From Bacillota bacterium (GTDB lineage: Bacteria; Bacillota; Clostridia; Christensenellales; SZUA-584), in contig JAEZIW010000248.1 in NCBI GenBank assembly GCA_023436525.1, positions 1 to 23,746 of the forward strand: a stretch of DNA of 23,746 nt. The letters run 5' to 3'. Numbering within the stretch: the stretch's first letter is position 1; every line of letters starts with the position of its first letter. Made by a program: the position numbers and the translations under genes. The notes beneath the pieces were generated by a model. That model searched no databases, had not been told where the DNA came from, and saw only the letters and a list, made by a program, of their open reading frames with translations. This document shows, piece after piece, positions 14,077 to 22,025 of this stretch.

Positions 14077-14109
14077 AGGCAGGAATCAAAAAGCAAGGAG
14101 ACTGACAAA

Positions 14110-15282
14110 TTGGATTACGCAAAAGAAAGCTTAAAGCTGCATTACGACTGGAAGGGCAAAATAGAGGTAAAGGCTACGGTGCCGGTAGAATCCAAGCAGG
14201 ATTTATCTTTGGCATATACCCCCGGCGTGGCAGAGCCTTGCCTTGAAATACAAAAAGACAATTCAAAGAGCTATGAGCTCACGCGCCGGTGGAACCTCGT
14301 CGCGGTGGTGACGGACGGCACAGCGGTGCTGGGCCTTGGCGACATCGGCCCCGAGGCGGGTATGCCCGTGATGGAGGGTAAATGCGTGCTGTTCAAGGCG
14401 TTTGGTGATGTGGACGCGTTTCCGCTCTGCGTGAAGTCTAAAGATGTGGACAGCATTGTCGAGACGGTGTATCAGATATCCGGCAGCTTTGGCGGCGTGA
14501 ACTTAGAGGACATTGCCGCGCCGCGCTGCTTTGAAATCGAGCAGAAATTGAAGGAACGCTGTGACATCCCGATATTTCATGACGACCAGCACGGTACGGC
14601 TGTGGTGACGGCGGCGGCAATGATAAACGCGATGAAGCTGACAGACCGCAAGCTTGAGGAACAGGAGGTTGTGGTATCGGGCGCGGGCGCGGCGGGCGTG
14701 GCGATAACCAAGCTGCTGATGAGCATGGGCCTGAGAAACGTGATTCTTTGTGACTCAAAGGGTGCGATTTATGAAGGGCGCGAGGGGCTTAACCCGTTTA
14801 AGCAGCAGATGGCGGCGATATCCAACCGCGAGATGAAAAAAGGCACGCTTGCGGATGTGATTAAGGGATCGGATGTGTTTATCGGCGTTTCGGCACCGAA
14901 TATCGTTTCCGAAGAGATGGTGAAGTCGATGAATCCCGATCCGATTCTGTTTGCGATGAGCAACCCCGTGCCGGAGATTATGCCGGAACTCGCAATAAAA
15001 GCCGGTGCGCGTGTGGTGGGCACAGGCCGCAGCGATTTTCCGAATCAGATTAACAATGTGCTGGCGTTTCCGGGGATTTTCCGCGGCGCGCTGGATGTGC
15101 GCGCGAGCGACATTAACGATGAGATGAAGATCGCGGCGGCGTATGCGCTGGCGAACCTCGTTTCGGATGAGGAGCTGTGTGAAGCCTGCGTGATTCCGGC
15201 ACCGTTTGACAAGCGCGTGGGGGCGGCGGTGGCCGAAGCGGTGGCCGAGGCAGCCAGGAAGAGCGGCGTGGCACGGCTGTAA
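14110..15282 (+). CDS. NAD(P)-dependent malic enzyme, short bacterial type
   Basis: Cytoplasmic oxidative decarboxylase converting malate to pyruvate and CO2 with NAD(P) reduction, linking C4 acids to pyruvate. It has 390 residues, typical of the short form without a phosphotransacetylase domain. Visible are SLAYTPGVAEPC (33-44, Tyr36), the Lys91 region MEGKCVLFKAFGDVDAFP, metal-site acids in NLEDIAAPRCFEIE (131-144), FHDDQHGTAVV (156-166), and the dinucleotide-binding GAGAAGVA at 191-198. The start is a TTG; AAGGAG at 14095-14100 lies nine bases upstream and no ATG gives the known N-terminus. Cofactor preference cannot be read with confidence. The gene seems monocistronic, with its own promoter and terminator. 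Confidence 0.95.
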   Translation: MDYAKESLKLHYDWKGKIEVKATVPVESKQDLSLAYTPGVAEPCLEIQKDNSKSYELTRRWNLVAVVTDGTAVLGLGDIGPEAGMPVMEGKCVLFKAFGDVDAFPLCVKSKDVDSIVETVYQISGSFGGVNLEDIAAPRCFEIEQKLKERCDIPIFHDDQHGTAVVTAAAMINAMKLTDRKLEEQEVVVSGAGAAGVAITKLLMSMGLRNVILCDSKGAIYEGREGLNPFKQQMAAISNREMKKGTLADVIKGSDVFIGVSAPNIVSEEMVKSMNPDPILFAMSNPVPEIMPELAIKAGARVVGTGRSDFPNQINNVLAFPGIFRGALDVRASDINDEMKIAAAYALANLVSDEELCEACVIPAPFDKRVGAAVAEAVAEAARKSGVARL

Positions 15283-15300
15283 GCCATAACAGATTGAGAG

Positions 15301-15331
15301 GGAGCCGGGTTAACATCCGGCTTCTTTTTTA
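15301..15331 (+). terminator. Rho-independent terminator of the malic enzyme gene
   Basis: GGAGCCGG (15301-15308) pairs with CCGGCTTC (15317-15324), allowing one G-T pair, around an eight-base loop. Six T residues follow at 15325-15330. It lies 18 bases after the stop. Confidence 0.85.
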
Positions 15332-15482
15332 TTATCGTTCCCGCACAATTCAAAAAAATCAAAAGAGATACCCTAACCGCATGGGACAACTTAAACATAT
15401 GTAGGCTGAACGACATACCCCAGTTGAGGCACAAGTGGGAGTCGTTCCCGACGATTTGAGATATTTTAGTTCCGGTGAGGTA
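15332..15482. other. Intergenic stretch with an imperfect hairpin
   Basis: Between the malic enzyme terminator and the possible small ORF at 15486 there is no convincing gene. An imperfect stem is visible: AACGAC (15409-15414) with GTCGTT (15441-15446), and inside it CCCA (15419-15422) with TGGG (15436-15439). It has no T-tract and may be leader structure. Minus-strand frames here lack ribosome sites. Confidence 0.3.
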
Positions 15483-15485
15483 ATG

Positions 15486-15629
15486 ATGATAATGTTCATG
15501 ATGCCTATTCTCTTTGTTATAAGCAGAATAATGGGAAGAAGAATAAAAATAAGAAAGATGCACACCTTACAGCAAGCACACACAACATGGCGTCGATGTC
15601 ACCAAGCCGGCATGCGATTAATAAAATAA
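15486..15629 (+). CDS. Possible small membrane protein, about 47 residues
   Basis: A short frame has GGTGAGG at 15474-15480, five bases before an ATG at 15486; another ATG directly precedes it at 15483. The product would have a Met/Ile/Phe-rich hydrophobic helix (MPILFVISRIMG) followed by a basic tail (RRIKIRK) and a polar end. This is the shape of a small inner-membrane protein. The longer frame from a GTG at 15435 has a weaker site. Nothing homologous is recognised and chance occurrence is quite possible. The next gene starts 34 bases after its stop and has its own strong ribosome site. Confidence 0.3.
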   Translation: MIMFMMPILFVISRIMGRRIKIRKMHTLQQAHTTWRRCHQAGMRLIK

Positions 15630-15663
15630 TATTGCAAACATTGAATGAAAAGGAGCGAGAGCC

Positions 15664-15879
15664 ATGTCATACAATTGCGATCAGGACAGCATATTGAGTG
15701 AACTTGAAGACAATATTGATGAATGCGTGTGCGTCACCACAGAGGGCGGATGTTTCAGAGGGCTTTTAACAGGAGTATCGGACGATGCCATAAAAATCGT
15801 TTGCCGCGGATGCGTCACCGTTGTCCGTCTCAGAGATATTGAAGCGGTCACATTTTGCACAAGAAACTTCTGCTGCTAG
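15664..15879 (+). CDS. Small cysteine-rich LSm/SH3-like protein
   Basis: A 71-residue protein with an AAAAGGAG ribosome site about ten bases before the ATG. After a short acidic N-terminus, residues 18-64 follow an Sm-like barrel pattern: V-x-V-TTEGGCFRGLL-x-GV-SDDAIKIV, then a second strand pair, VTVVRLRDIEAVTF. Comparable small proteins occur in spore-forming Bacillota. It has nine cysteines (5, 21, 23, 30, 47, 50, 65, 70, 71), including CxC, CxxC and a terminal CC. This is unusual for the fold and suggests disulfide cross-linking, as in spore coat proteins, or metal binding. A coat role is an inference, since no sporulation promoter was identified. A strong terminator follows. Confidence 0.75.
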   Translation: MSYNCDQDSILSELEDNIDECVCVTTEGGCFRGLLTGVSDDAIKIVCRGCVTVVRLRDIEAVTFCTRNFCC

Positions 15880-15894
15880 CCCAAAGGTACATAG

Positions 15895-15922
15895 GCGGCC
15901 AGGCTTGGCCGCTTTTGTTTTG
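15895..15922 (+). terminator. Rho-independent terminator of the cysteine-rich gene
   Basis: GCGGCCA (15895-15901) pairs exactly with TGGCCGC (15906-15912) around a four-base loop, followed by TTTTGTTTTG. It lies 16 bases after the stop. Confidence 0.9.
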
Positions 15923-16058
15923 TGGTAAAACGCATTTTGCAGCAGGGGGCCAATTATGTCATTGATAGAGAGAAATACACGCGATTCATACGACCGGCGC
16001 TGTTTTTCTGTCACGAAGTATCTTCCTGATTTTTTACTTATGCGTTTCCGGTTGTTGA

Positions 16059-16087
16059 TTGATTTTTCTTATCAGAGACTATATGAT
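16059..16087 (+). promoter_or_regulatory. Promoter of the YozE-like gene
   Basis: TTGATT (16059-16064), 17 bases, then TATGAT (16082-16087). The start point would be about 50 bases before the ATG at 16143. The preceding interval, 15923-16058, shows no gene. Confidence 0.5.
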
Positions 16088-16142
16088 GGTGTATAAAGTT
16101 AATGTGTATACCAACATGATTGCGACAGTGAGGAAGGTGCTT

Positions 16143-16358
16143 ATGAATTTTTACGACTGGATGATGCAATACAAAGGCCGCAAAACGCCTCGGGGCGCGC
16201 TGGCCGATTTGATATCTTTTAAAGAAAGCAGCTTTCCTAAAAACGGCACGCGAGAAGAAATTGAGGTTTTCTTAAACCCGGGCAATACCTGCGATATCAC
16301 ATCGGACATCTTCGGCACCGTATGGGAGAGCTACATCGCCGATACAAAGAGAGAATAA
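16143..16358 (+). CDS. YozE-like SAM-fold small protein
   Basis: A 71-residue protein resembling the YozE/UPF0346 family of Bacillota, whose members fold as a small helical SAM-like domain. The N-terminal NFYDWMMQYKGRKTPRGALADLI, the central SFPKNGTREEIEVFL, and a C-terminal DIFGTVWESYI follow the family pattern (FYdWL...; FPk...; F...WeeY). A longer frame opens at 16059, but AGGAAGG at 16131-16137 with a five-base spacer chooses the ATG at 16143, where the family N-terminus begins. No biochemical role is known for the family. It is the last plus-strand gene before the convergent hydrogenase-like operon. Confidence 0.8.
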   Translation: MNFYDWMMQYKGRKTPRGALADLISFKESSFPKNGTREEIEVFLNPGNTCDITSDIFGTVWESYIADTKRE

Positions 16359-16405
16359 ACGACAGGCTGCAACGCCCGCCGTTATGGCTTTTTAACAGTA
16401 TATAT

Positions 16406-16436
16406 CCGGATACAATCCGGTAAGATGATTTTTTTT
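16406..16436 (+). terminator. Possible weak terminator after the YozE-like gene
   Basis: CCGGAT (16406-16411) pairs with ATCCGG (16415-16420) around a three-base loop, and a T8 run starts eight bases later (16429-16436). The gap before the T run makes it a poor match to a standard terminator. Confidence 0.35.
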
Positions 16437-16463
16437 ATGATTCGACCTGCTTCGGCTTTCAGA

Positions 16464-16489
16464 CGGCAGTACCGATAGTTGTACAGCCG
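16464..16489. other. Hairpin in the convergent intergenic region
   Basis: CGGCAGTAC (16464-16472) and GTACAGCCG (16481-16489) pair at eight of nine positions around an eight-base loop. There is no T-tract on either side, so it is not a clear terminator. It could serve as a 3' end or processing stem for the minus-strand operon that ends at 16546. Confidence 0.4.
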
Positions 16490-16545
16490 CATTTATGAGT
16501 TGATCAGAATCATACGATCGATAACGCTGAGCAGTTATTTTTAAA

Positions 16546-17331
16546 TTATTTTACCCTGTTTATCGCTTTCAAAATACCATGCATAATGGCCTGAGGTCTT
16601 GGCGGACAGCCGGGGATATAAACATCCACAGGTAATACCGATCCGATACCGTGCCTCGTTGCGTAAGCGTCGCGGAAGATACCGCCGCTGCACGCGCATG
16701 CCCCCACGGCAACAACCAGCTTGGGGTCGGGCGTGGCGTTGTATGTTTTGATAAGCGCCAGCTCCATATTGCGCGTGACACATCCGGTTACCAGCAGCAT
16801 GTCCGCATGTCGTGGAGACGCAACGAAATGAATGCCCAAACGCTCCACGTCGTTGAACGGATTGTTGAGCGCGTTCGTCTCATAATCACAGCCGTTGCAG
16901 CTGCCCGCGTCCACCTCGCGTATCTGCAAGCTGCGGCCAAATTTCTTCTTAATGCTTTCCGCAAGCCGATCCTCAATGTTTTCCAGAGGTTCGCCCGTTA
17001 TGGTGCCGCCATCTTGGCAAGGCGGCGACACGTGCAGCATGCCCCTGTCCTTTTGCGCCAGCTCGAATTCGCTGGACATCCGAGCCGCGCCCGCCTCGCA
17101 GATATCCGCGCACAGCGCGCAAAACACACACTCATCCAAGTTGATACCGATGCTGACCTCGGTCATCACAATGGCGCGCGACGGACAGCGCCGCGCACAT
17201 TCCCCGCACAGCGTACACAGCGTTTTGTCAATCTCAGGGGCGCCGATGAACAGACTGTTGTCCATCGGCTTTTTGGGGTATTTCAGCGTCAGTCTCGGGT
17301 ATTTTGTTATTTTCCCAATGGTTTTCAGCAT
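16546..17331 (-). CDS. Ferredoxin / NiFe-hydrogenase-like small subunit fusion (HyfH-HyfI / NuoI-NuoB type)
   Basis: A 261-residue soluble electron-transfer subunit of the hydrogenase-like complex. Residues 35-80 are a double [4Fe-4S] ferredoxin domain: C39-x2-C42-x2-C45-x3-C49-P and C68-x2-C71-x2-C74-x3-C78. Residues 130-261 match the group-4 small subunit (HycG/HyfI/NuoB), with candidate ligands for the proximal cluster C145 and C148 (SCNGCD), C212 or C214 (GACACSGG) and C242 (GCPPRP). In Hyc/Hyf systems these are usually two separate proteins (HyfH and HyfI), so this is a fusion. It lies ten bases after the large-subunit stop, with GAGG upstream, and is the last gene of the operon. All cluster ligands look intact. 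Confidence 0.93.
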   Translation of the reverse strand: MLKTIGKITKYPRLTLKYPKKPMDNSLFIGAPEIDKTLCTLCGECARRCPSRAIVMTEVSIGINLDECVFCALCADICEAGAARMSSEFELAQKDRGMLHVSPPCQDGGTITGEPLENIEDRLAESIKKKFGRSLQIREVDAGSCNGCDYETNALNNPFNDVERLGIHFVASPRHADMLLVTGCVTRNMELALIKTYNATPDPKLVVAVGACACSGGIFRDAYATRHGIGSVLPVDVYIPGCPPRPQAIMHGILKAINRVK

Positions 17332-17341
17332 CGTTTTATCC

Positions 17342-18919
17342 TCATAAGTCGTTGCCTGCGTAAGACAGGTTGAAGCTCTTGTTGATCAGCGGGAAATCCG
17401 GCACGATGTTACCGCTGACGGCGTGGCAAAGCGCAGGCCAGTTGCAAAACGACGGCGTTCTGATCTTATATCGGAAAACGGTATCGTTTTCTCCCGCCAT
17501 CACCCAGTGTATGTTTTCACCGCGCGGCGCTTCGGTTAAACCGAAGGCGGTGCTGTACGGCTGAATACCCGGCAGCGGTTCATACAATGCCGACTCCGGC
17601 ATGGTCTCAATCGCCTGTATCATCAGACTGATGGACTCGCAGCATTCCTCCAGCTTCACATTCATTCGGCAGTTCACATCTCCGTTGTTGTGTTGTGGTA
17701 TGCTAAATTCCAGCTTTTCATAAGCCGCGTAAGCAAATGCTTTGCGCACGTCGCCGTGTTGGCCCGATGCGCGCCCGCCGGGGCCCACAGCGTTCAGATC
17801 CTTCGCGATTGTGCCGGATAATACGCCCGTGTTCTCGACTCTGTCGATAAACATGCTGCTCGATTTGATGATGTCCTGCGTGTCCTTAAGCTCTTTTCTT
17901 ATACGATTGAGCTGCGCGATGATGCTGTTTTGCTTGCCTGCGATAAATTCGCGCCTGACCCCGCCCGGGCGGTTGACGCTTCTTAAAAAGCGCATGCCGC
18001 AAAGCTCATCCGCAATGGCGTAGCACCAGCCGCGCATCATTCTGAACTGAAAAGCCGCGAATCCATACGCCACATCAAGGCAAATGCCCGCAAGGTCTCC
18101 CAGATGGCTGGTGAGCCGTTCCAGCTCCGCAAACACCACACGTGTGTACGCGGCGCGCGGCGGTGCCTCAATGCCTGCCAGCTTCTCAATCGCCTGACAG
18201 TACGCGAGTGAATTGGCGATGGTCTCGTCGCCGGAAATGCGTTCGGCTATGTAAAAGCAACGCTCAATGCTCTCGCCTTCGCAGAGCTTTTCAATGCCCT
18301 TGTGCACATAGTAAAGCTGGGCTTCAAGATTGATAATGGGTTCGCCTGCCACGCTGAAACGAAAATGCCCCGGCTCTATGATGCCCGCGTGCACGGGCCC
18401 CACGGGTATCTCATAAACGCCCTCGCCCTCCACCTGCCTGAACTGAGCGGGCTGACTGGCCCATTTGGGCCTGCGGTTGTCAAAATCACGGCGCAGCGGG
18501 TGAATCCCTTGGGGCCAGTTGGCGTGCAGCACGAGCCTTTTGGGCTCCGGATGCCCCACGGCCTTAAGCCCGAACATATCCTGTATCTCCCGTTCATAAA
18601 GCGCCGCGGCATGCACCTCGGCGGTTACTGACTGGAATTCACCTTTCTCAGGATCCGCCGAGGTTCTGAGAATCAGCAGCTGCCCGGCCTCACGGTCGGC
18701 GAAAACATAGTAAATCGAGAAGCCGCCATTGAGCGCGCTTTCGTCGGTGGCAAACAGATTCACCAGAGAGAGACCCAAATCGGTGTTGATAAAGGCGCAG
18801 ATGTCGCGGATTTTTTGCGGGGCTGCATCAAAATGGATTTCGTTGCCGTTGGCTTCGCGCCTGCCGCTGAGCGCTTTGGGGTATGCCTTAATCAACCGTT
18901 CCTCACACATCATGCTCAT
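17342..18919 (-). CDS. Hydrogenase-like large subunit (NuoC-NuoD/HyfG type) lacking NiFe ligands
   Basis: A 525-residue fusion of a NuoC-like domain (1-150; EREIQDMFGLKAVGHPEPKR at 109-128) and a NuoD/HyfG-like large subunit (about 170-525). In true group-4 hydrogenases the NiFe centre is held by RxCGxC near the N-terminal side and DPCxxC at the C-terminus. Here the first site reads ERISGDE (226-232) and the last twelve residues are KSFNLSYAGNDL, so all four cysteine ligands are missing. The surrounding blocks (SLAYCQAIEKLAGIEAPPRA; FCNWPALCHAVSGNIVPDFPLI) are well conserved, so this is not a decayed gene. This fits the Ehr class of complexes between hydrogenases and complex I. The start overlaps the upstream stop by four bases, with GGAGG six bases away. 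Confidence 0.92.
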   Translation of the reverse strand: MSMMCEERLIKAYPKALSGRREANGNEIHFDAAPQKIRDICAFINTDLGLSLVNLFATDESALNGGFSIYYVFADREAGQLLILRTSADPEKGEFQSVTAEVHAAALYEREIQDMFGLKAVGHPEPKRLVLHANWPQGIHPLRRDFDNRRPKWASQPAQFRQVEGEGVYEIPVGPVHAGIIEPGHFRFSVAGEPIINLEAQLYYVHKGIEKLCEGESIERCFYIAERISGDETIANSLAYCQAIEKLAGIEAPPRAAYTRVVFAELERLTSHLGDLAGICLDVAYGFAAFQFRMMRGWCYAIADELCGMRFLRSVNRPGGVRREFIAGKQNSIIAQLNRIRKELKDTQDIIKSSSMFIDRVENTGVLSGTIAKDLNAVGPGGRASGQHGDVRKAFAYAAYEKLEFSIPQHNNGDVNCRMNVKLEECCESISLMIQAIETMPESALYEPLPGIQPYSTAFGLTEAPRGENIHWVMAGENDTVFRYKIRTPSFCNWPALCHAVSGNIVPDFPLINKSFNLSYAGNDL

Positions 18920-20406
18920 GACCGGCCTCCGTTAACTATGCTGACAGCGTCAGAAATCAGTTTTTTAAGTCCTTCGGGCATTGCGATGCCCATATAGACA
19001 ACGGCGGCCAGCAACACCACCAGCACACAGACACCGGGAATATTCGTTTCTCCGCGCTGAACACTATTGTTTTCTTTGTTGGCGAAAAACATGTTAAACA
19101 GCGCGTATATAATCCCGGCGAAAACCACCGCCAGAATAAGCGCCAGCACGATACCGAGAACGATAGATCCGGCGCTTGCATGATTCGAGAAAACGGACGC
19201 GAGCACGTTGAATTCGCTCGCAAAAACGCTGAAGGGCGGCATACCGCCTATTGCGAAAAGCCCCAGCATGAAAACCGTTCCGGTAACGGGCAACGCTTTA
19301 AGCACGCCGTTCACCTTGCTGATCTCCCGTGACCCAAACTTTTGAAGCACGGTGCCTGAGGACAGAAAGAGCATCGATTTTGTCAGTGAGTGATTGATCA
19401 TGTGAAAAAAAGCGGCAAACAGCGACGCCGGCGTAAAAAGCCCCACGGACAACGATATGATTCCCATGTGCTCTATGCTGGAATAAGCAAGAAGCCGCTT
19501 ATAATCCTTTTGCGTGATAATGAACAGCGCTGCCGTCAGTATGGAGAGCAAGCCGGCAACGATCATCAAGCCACCCGTGTAACTGTTGCTACCGAGATTT
19601 TTGTTGACGATCGCAACGGCGCGTATGATGCCGTACATCGCGCCGTTAAGCAGCACGCCGGAGAGCAGCGCGCTGATGGGCGAAGGGGCCTGACTGTGCG
19701 CGTCAGGCAGCCAGGTGTGCATGGGGGCGAGGCCTGCCTTGGTGCCAAAGCCGATGAGTATGAATATGAAGGAGAATTTGAGTATCGGGCCGGATAGCGA
19801 TTGTGCGCTAGAAAACAGCGCCGTCCAATTAAGCCCGTTTTCTTCACCGAGCACACCCGAAGAGGAAACGTACAGGAATATGACACCAAGTAGCGCGATG
19901 GCAATGCCCACCGAGCAGATGATGACGTACTTCCAAGCGGCTTCCAGCGCCTTTTTGCCGTTGCCGAAGCCCACCAGAAAAACCGACGCCAATGTCGTCG
20001 CCTCTATCGCGATCCACATTACGCCCATGTTTCTCACCGTCAGCGCGAGTATCATCGTCAGTATGAACGAATACATGAGCATATAATAGACTTTGATTCG
20101 TTTACCGGTGATTTCGCCGCGCGCTTTCTCCGTTTCCAGATAACCAATTGAATAAACGGCACACATCAGGCCGATAATCAGCACAATGTCCAGCACGATG
20201 ATGCTGACCTGATCCACGTAGAACAAGCCGTTCAGAAATCCGTATCCATACGCGCCTGAGGCCATCACCTGTGCGGTAACGAAGCAGCCCGCTGTTACCA
20301 GCAAAACGGAAACGGCGATGCTGACAGCGTGCAGCATTTTGTCCCAGCGGAGCAATGCAAACAACGCAATGGCAGCGGCCGGCGCAATCCATAACACAAT
20401 ACCCAT
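18916..20406 (-). CDS. Proton/ion-translocating antiporter-like membrane subunit (HyfF/NuoN type)
   Basis: A 496-residue polytopic membrane protein, about 14 helices, of the Mrp-antiporter/NuoL-M-N family. Key charged positions are E135 in WIAIEATTLASVFLVGF, K223 in GFGTKAGLAPMHTWLPDAHS (217-238) and the DYKRLLAYSSIEHMG segment further on, which follow the ion path of complex I antiporter subunits. It should pump protons or sodium ions when electrons pass through the soluble arm. It follows the HyfE-like gene by four bases and overlaps the large-subunit start by four, so it is tightly coupled. The ion cannot be told from sequence by eye. A second member of the same family is encoded at 22026-23746. 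Confidence 0.93.
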   Translation of the reverse strand: MGIVLWIAPAAAIALFALLRWDKMLHAVSIAVSVLLVTAGCFVTAQVMASGAYGYGFLNGLFYVDQVSIIVLDIVLIIGLMCAVYSIGYLETEKARGEITGKRIKVYYMLMYSFILTMILALTVRNMGVMWIAIEATTLASVFLVGFGNGKKALEAAWKYVIICSVGIAIALLGVIFLYVSSSGVLGEENGLNWTALFSSAQSLSGPILKFSFIFILIGFGTKAGLAPMHTWLPDAHSQAPSPISALLSGVLLNGAMYGIIRAVAIVNKNLGSNSYTGGLMIVAGLLSILTAALFIITQKDYKRLLAYSSIEHMGIISLSVGLFTPASLFAAFFHMINHSLTKSMLFLSSGTVLQKFGSREISKVNGVLKALPVTGTVFMLGLFAIGGMPPFSVFASEFNVLASVFSNHASAGSIVLGIVLALILAVVFAGIIYALFNMFFANKENNSVQRGETNIPGVCVLVVLLAAVVYMGIAMPEGLKKLISDAVSIVNGGRS

Positions 20407-20410
20407 AAAG

Positions 20411-21064
20411 CTAACCCTTCAGTTTGTTCAGCCTGTCAATATCGATAGACTCGAAACGTTCGTTGATCTTGAATACCATCGAGCCGAGTATCAGCACCGA
20501 GGTTATAATATCCACAAAAATGCCCATATCGATGATAAACGGCAAACCGTCCGTCGCAAACAGTGCCGTCACAAAAAGCCCGTTCTCAATTTCCAGGAAA
20601 CCCACGATCTGCCCGATCGCCTTTCTCCTGCTGATGATAAAGAACAGCCCGATCAGTACAATAGAAATGGCGTTGACGAGCAGCAGCAGCGTTGTACCCG
20701 TAAAGCTGCCGACAGCCGCCAGCGAAAAGTAGGTCAGCACCACGATACCGCAGCTGATCATGACGAGTATGGGGATATTCAGTAAGAAATCCTTTTCGAC
20801 CCTGTACTCGACGGATGCCCATGTTTTGTGCAGCATGTGCGGTATATATATGATCTTAAGCGCCACGATAACCGCGCTGATAACAAGCAGATCGATGCCG
20901 CCGCGCTCCGCGATACGGCTGATACCCGTCACGCAGGTGACAGCAGCGATGAGCACAGCCTGCAGCCTCAGTACCGTGATATATGACTTTATCCTTTTGA
21001 TGGCCATCAGCATAATGGCGGACATCAGTATCATGACAGAAAAAATTGAATTGAATGTTTCCAC
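20411..21064 (-). CDS. HyfE-like membrane subunit (NuoK-related)
   Basis: A 217-residue integral membrane protein with about six or seven helices, matching HyfE of hydrogenase-4. HyfE corresponds in its C-terminal part to NuoK. The motif GQIVGFLEIENGLF, near residues 149-162, contains the intramembrane Glu residues expected in the ion path. Other matches are the loop HKTWASVEYRVEKDF and a charged C-terminus KINERFESIDIDRLNKLKG. It is two bases from the HyfC-like stop and four from the HyfF-like start. HyfE is found in Hyf-type but not in the shorter Hyc complexes, so the machine here is of the longer, Hyf-like layout. Confidence 0.88.
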   Translation of the reverse strand: METFNSIFSVMILMSAIMLMAIKRIKSYITVLRLQAVLIAAVTCVTGISRIAERGGIDLLVISAVIVALKIIYIPHMLHKTWASVEYRVEKDFLLNIPILVMISCGIVVLTYFSLAAVGSFTGTTLLLLVNAISIVLIGLFFIISRRKAIGQIVGFLEIENGLFVTALFATDGLPFIIDMGIFVDIITSVLILGSMVFKINERFESIDIDRLNKLKG

Positions 21065-21066
21065 CG

Positions 21067-22014
21067 TTACCTCCCGAAAACGAAAAACTGCAAGAACCCG
21101 ACAAACGACAATATGAACGCCAGCGCCGCCAGATTCGGAACGCTGAAGAATCGTAATTTGACGGTAAAGGCCTCAATCATACCTGTCAGCACCGATGCCA
21201 GCGTGACCTTGACCAGATAGATCAGCAAAGAAAACGCAACGGCCGCCGTTTCCGACACGCCCGCCAGCTGATCGATCGGAACAAATATGTTGACCAGCAG
21301 CGTGATCAACACCAGCTGCTTGACAGCGGCACTGTATTCCATCAGCGCAAGGCTCCGGCCCGAGTATTCGAGCAGCATCGCTTCATGAACCATCGTCAGC
21401 TCAAGATGCGTGGACGGATCGTCCACCGGGATACGCGAGGTTTCGGATATGATAATGATCAGCATGGCCAGAAAACACAATATGAACATCGGGTTCAGCA
21501 GCGGCGCCCCCGCTGCGTCCGCCGTCTTCATGATGTCAAAAACGGATGTGGACTGCGCGTATAGCCCGAGTGTTAAAAACGTGACCAGTATGGATGGCTC
21601 GATGAGTGCGGATATCATCGCCTCACGGCTGCCGCCCATGCCGCCGAAGGTGCTGCCCGTGTCGAGCGCGGCGATGATCATGAAGAACCGCCCGAGTGCC
21701 AGCACCGAGAACAGCATGATGACATCTCCGGGAAACGAAACGCCGGCCATCGCTGTTGTGACCGGCACAAACAGTGAGGCGCAAAGCGCGGTGCCGAATA
21801 CGATGAATGGGGTGACCCTGAATAGCCACGAGGCCGTTTCCGAAACGACAGCGCGTTTTTGGAACAGCTTAAATAAATCGTAATACGGCTGCAGCAGCGG
21901 CGCGCCCTTGCGCTTTTGCGTCAGCGCTTTCACTTTTTTTATCACGCCGTTTAAAAAAGGCGCAATCAGGAGTATCACGATAATCTGCAAAACTGTGTAT
22001 ATAAGCGTGCTCAT
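21067..22014 (-). CDS. HyfC/HycD-like membrane subunit (NuoH related)
   Basis: A 315-residue membrane subunit with about eight helices that anchors the soluble arm to the membrane, corresponding to NuoH. A cytoplasmic loop QKRKGAPLLQPYYDLFKLFQK sits after the first helix, as in the family. Very typical is the block SETSRIPVDDPSTHLELTMV, followed by HEAMLLEYSGRSLALMEY, with many acidic residues thought to face the ion/quinone-like channel. The loop TGSTFGGMGGSREAM is also characteristic. It begins 11 bases after the HyfB-like stop, and its stop lies two bases before the next ATG. Confidence 0.93.
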   Translation of the reverse strand: MSTLIYTVLQIIVILLIAPFLNGVIKKVKALTQKRKGAPLLQPYYDLFKLFQKRAVVSETASWLFRVTPFIVFGTALCASLFVPVTTAMAGVSFPGDVIMLFSVLALGRFFMIIAALDTGSTFGGMGGSREAMISALIEPSILVTFLTLGLYAQSTSVFDIMKTADAAGAPLLNPMFILCFLAMLIIIISETSRIPVDDPSTHLELTMVHEAMLLEYSGRSLALMEYSAAVKQLVLITLLVNIFVPIDQLAGVSETAAVAFSLLIYLVKVTLASVLTGMIEAFTVKLRFFSVPNLAALAFILSFVGFLQFFVFGR

Positions 22015-22025
22015 GCGGCGCCCCC

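Noticed and set aside
16651..17373. A 240-residue plus-strand frame across the ferredoxin/small-subunit gene.
   Set aside because: The minus strand has complete iron-sulfur motifs, and the plus product is arginine-rich with no domain.
17342..18919. A frameshift or pseudogene explanation for the missing hydrogenase cysteines.
   Set aside because: The frame is uninterrupted, conserved blocks flank both altered sites, and gene overlaps are intact.
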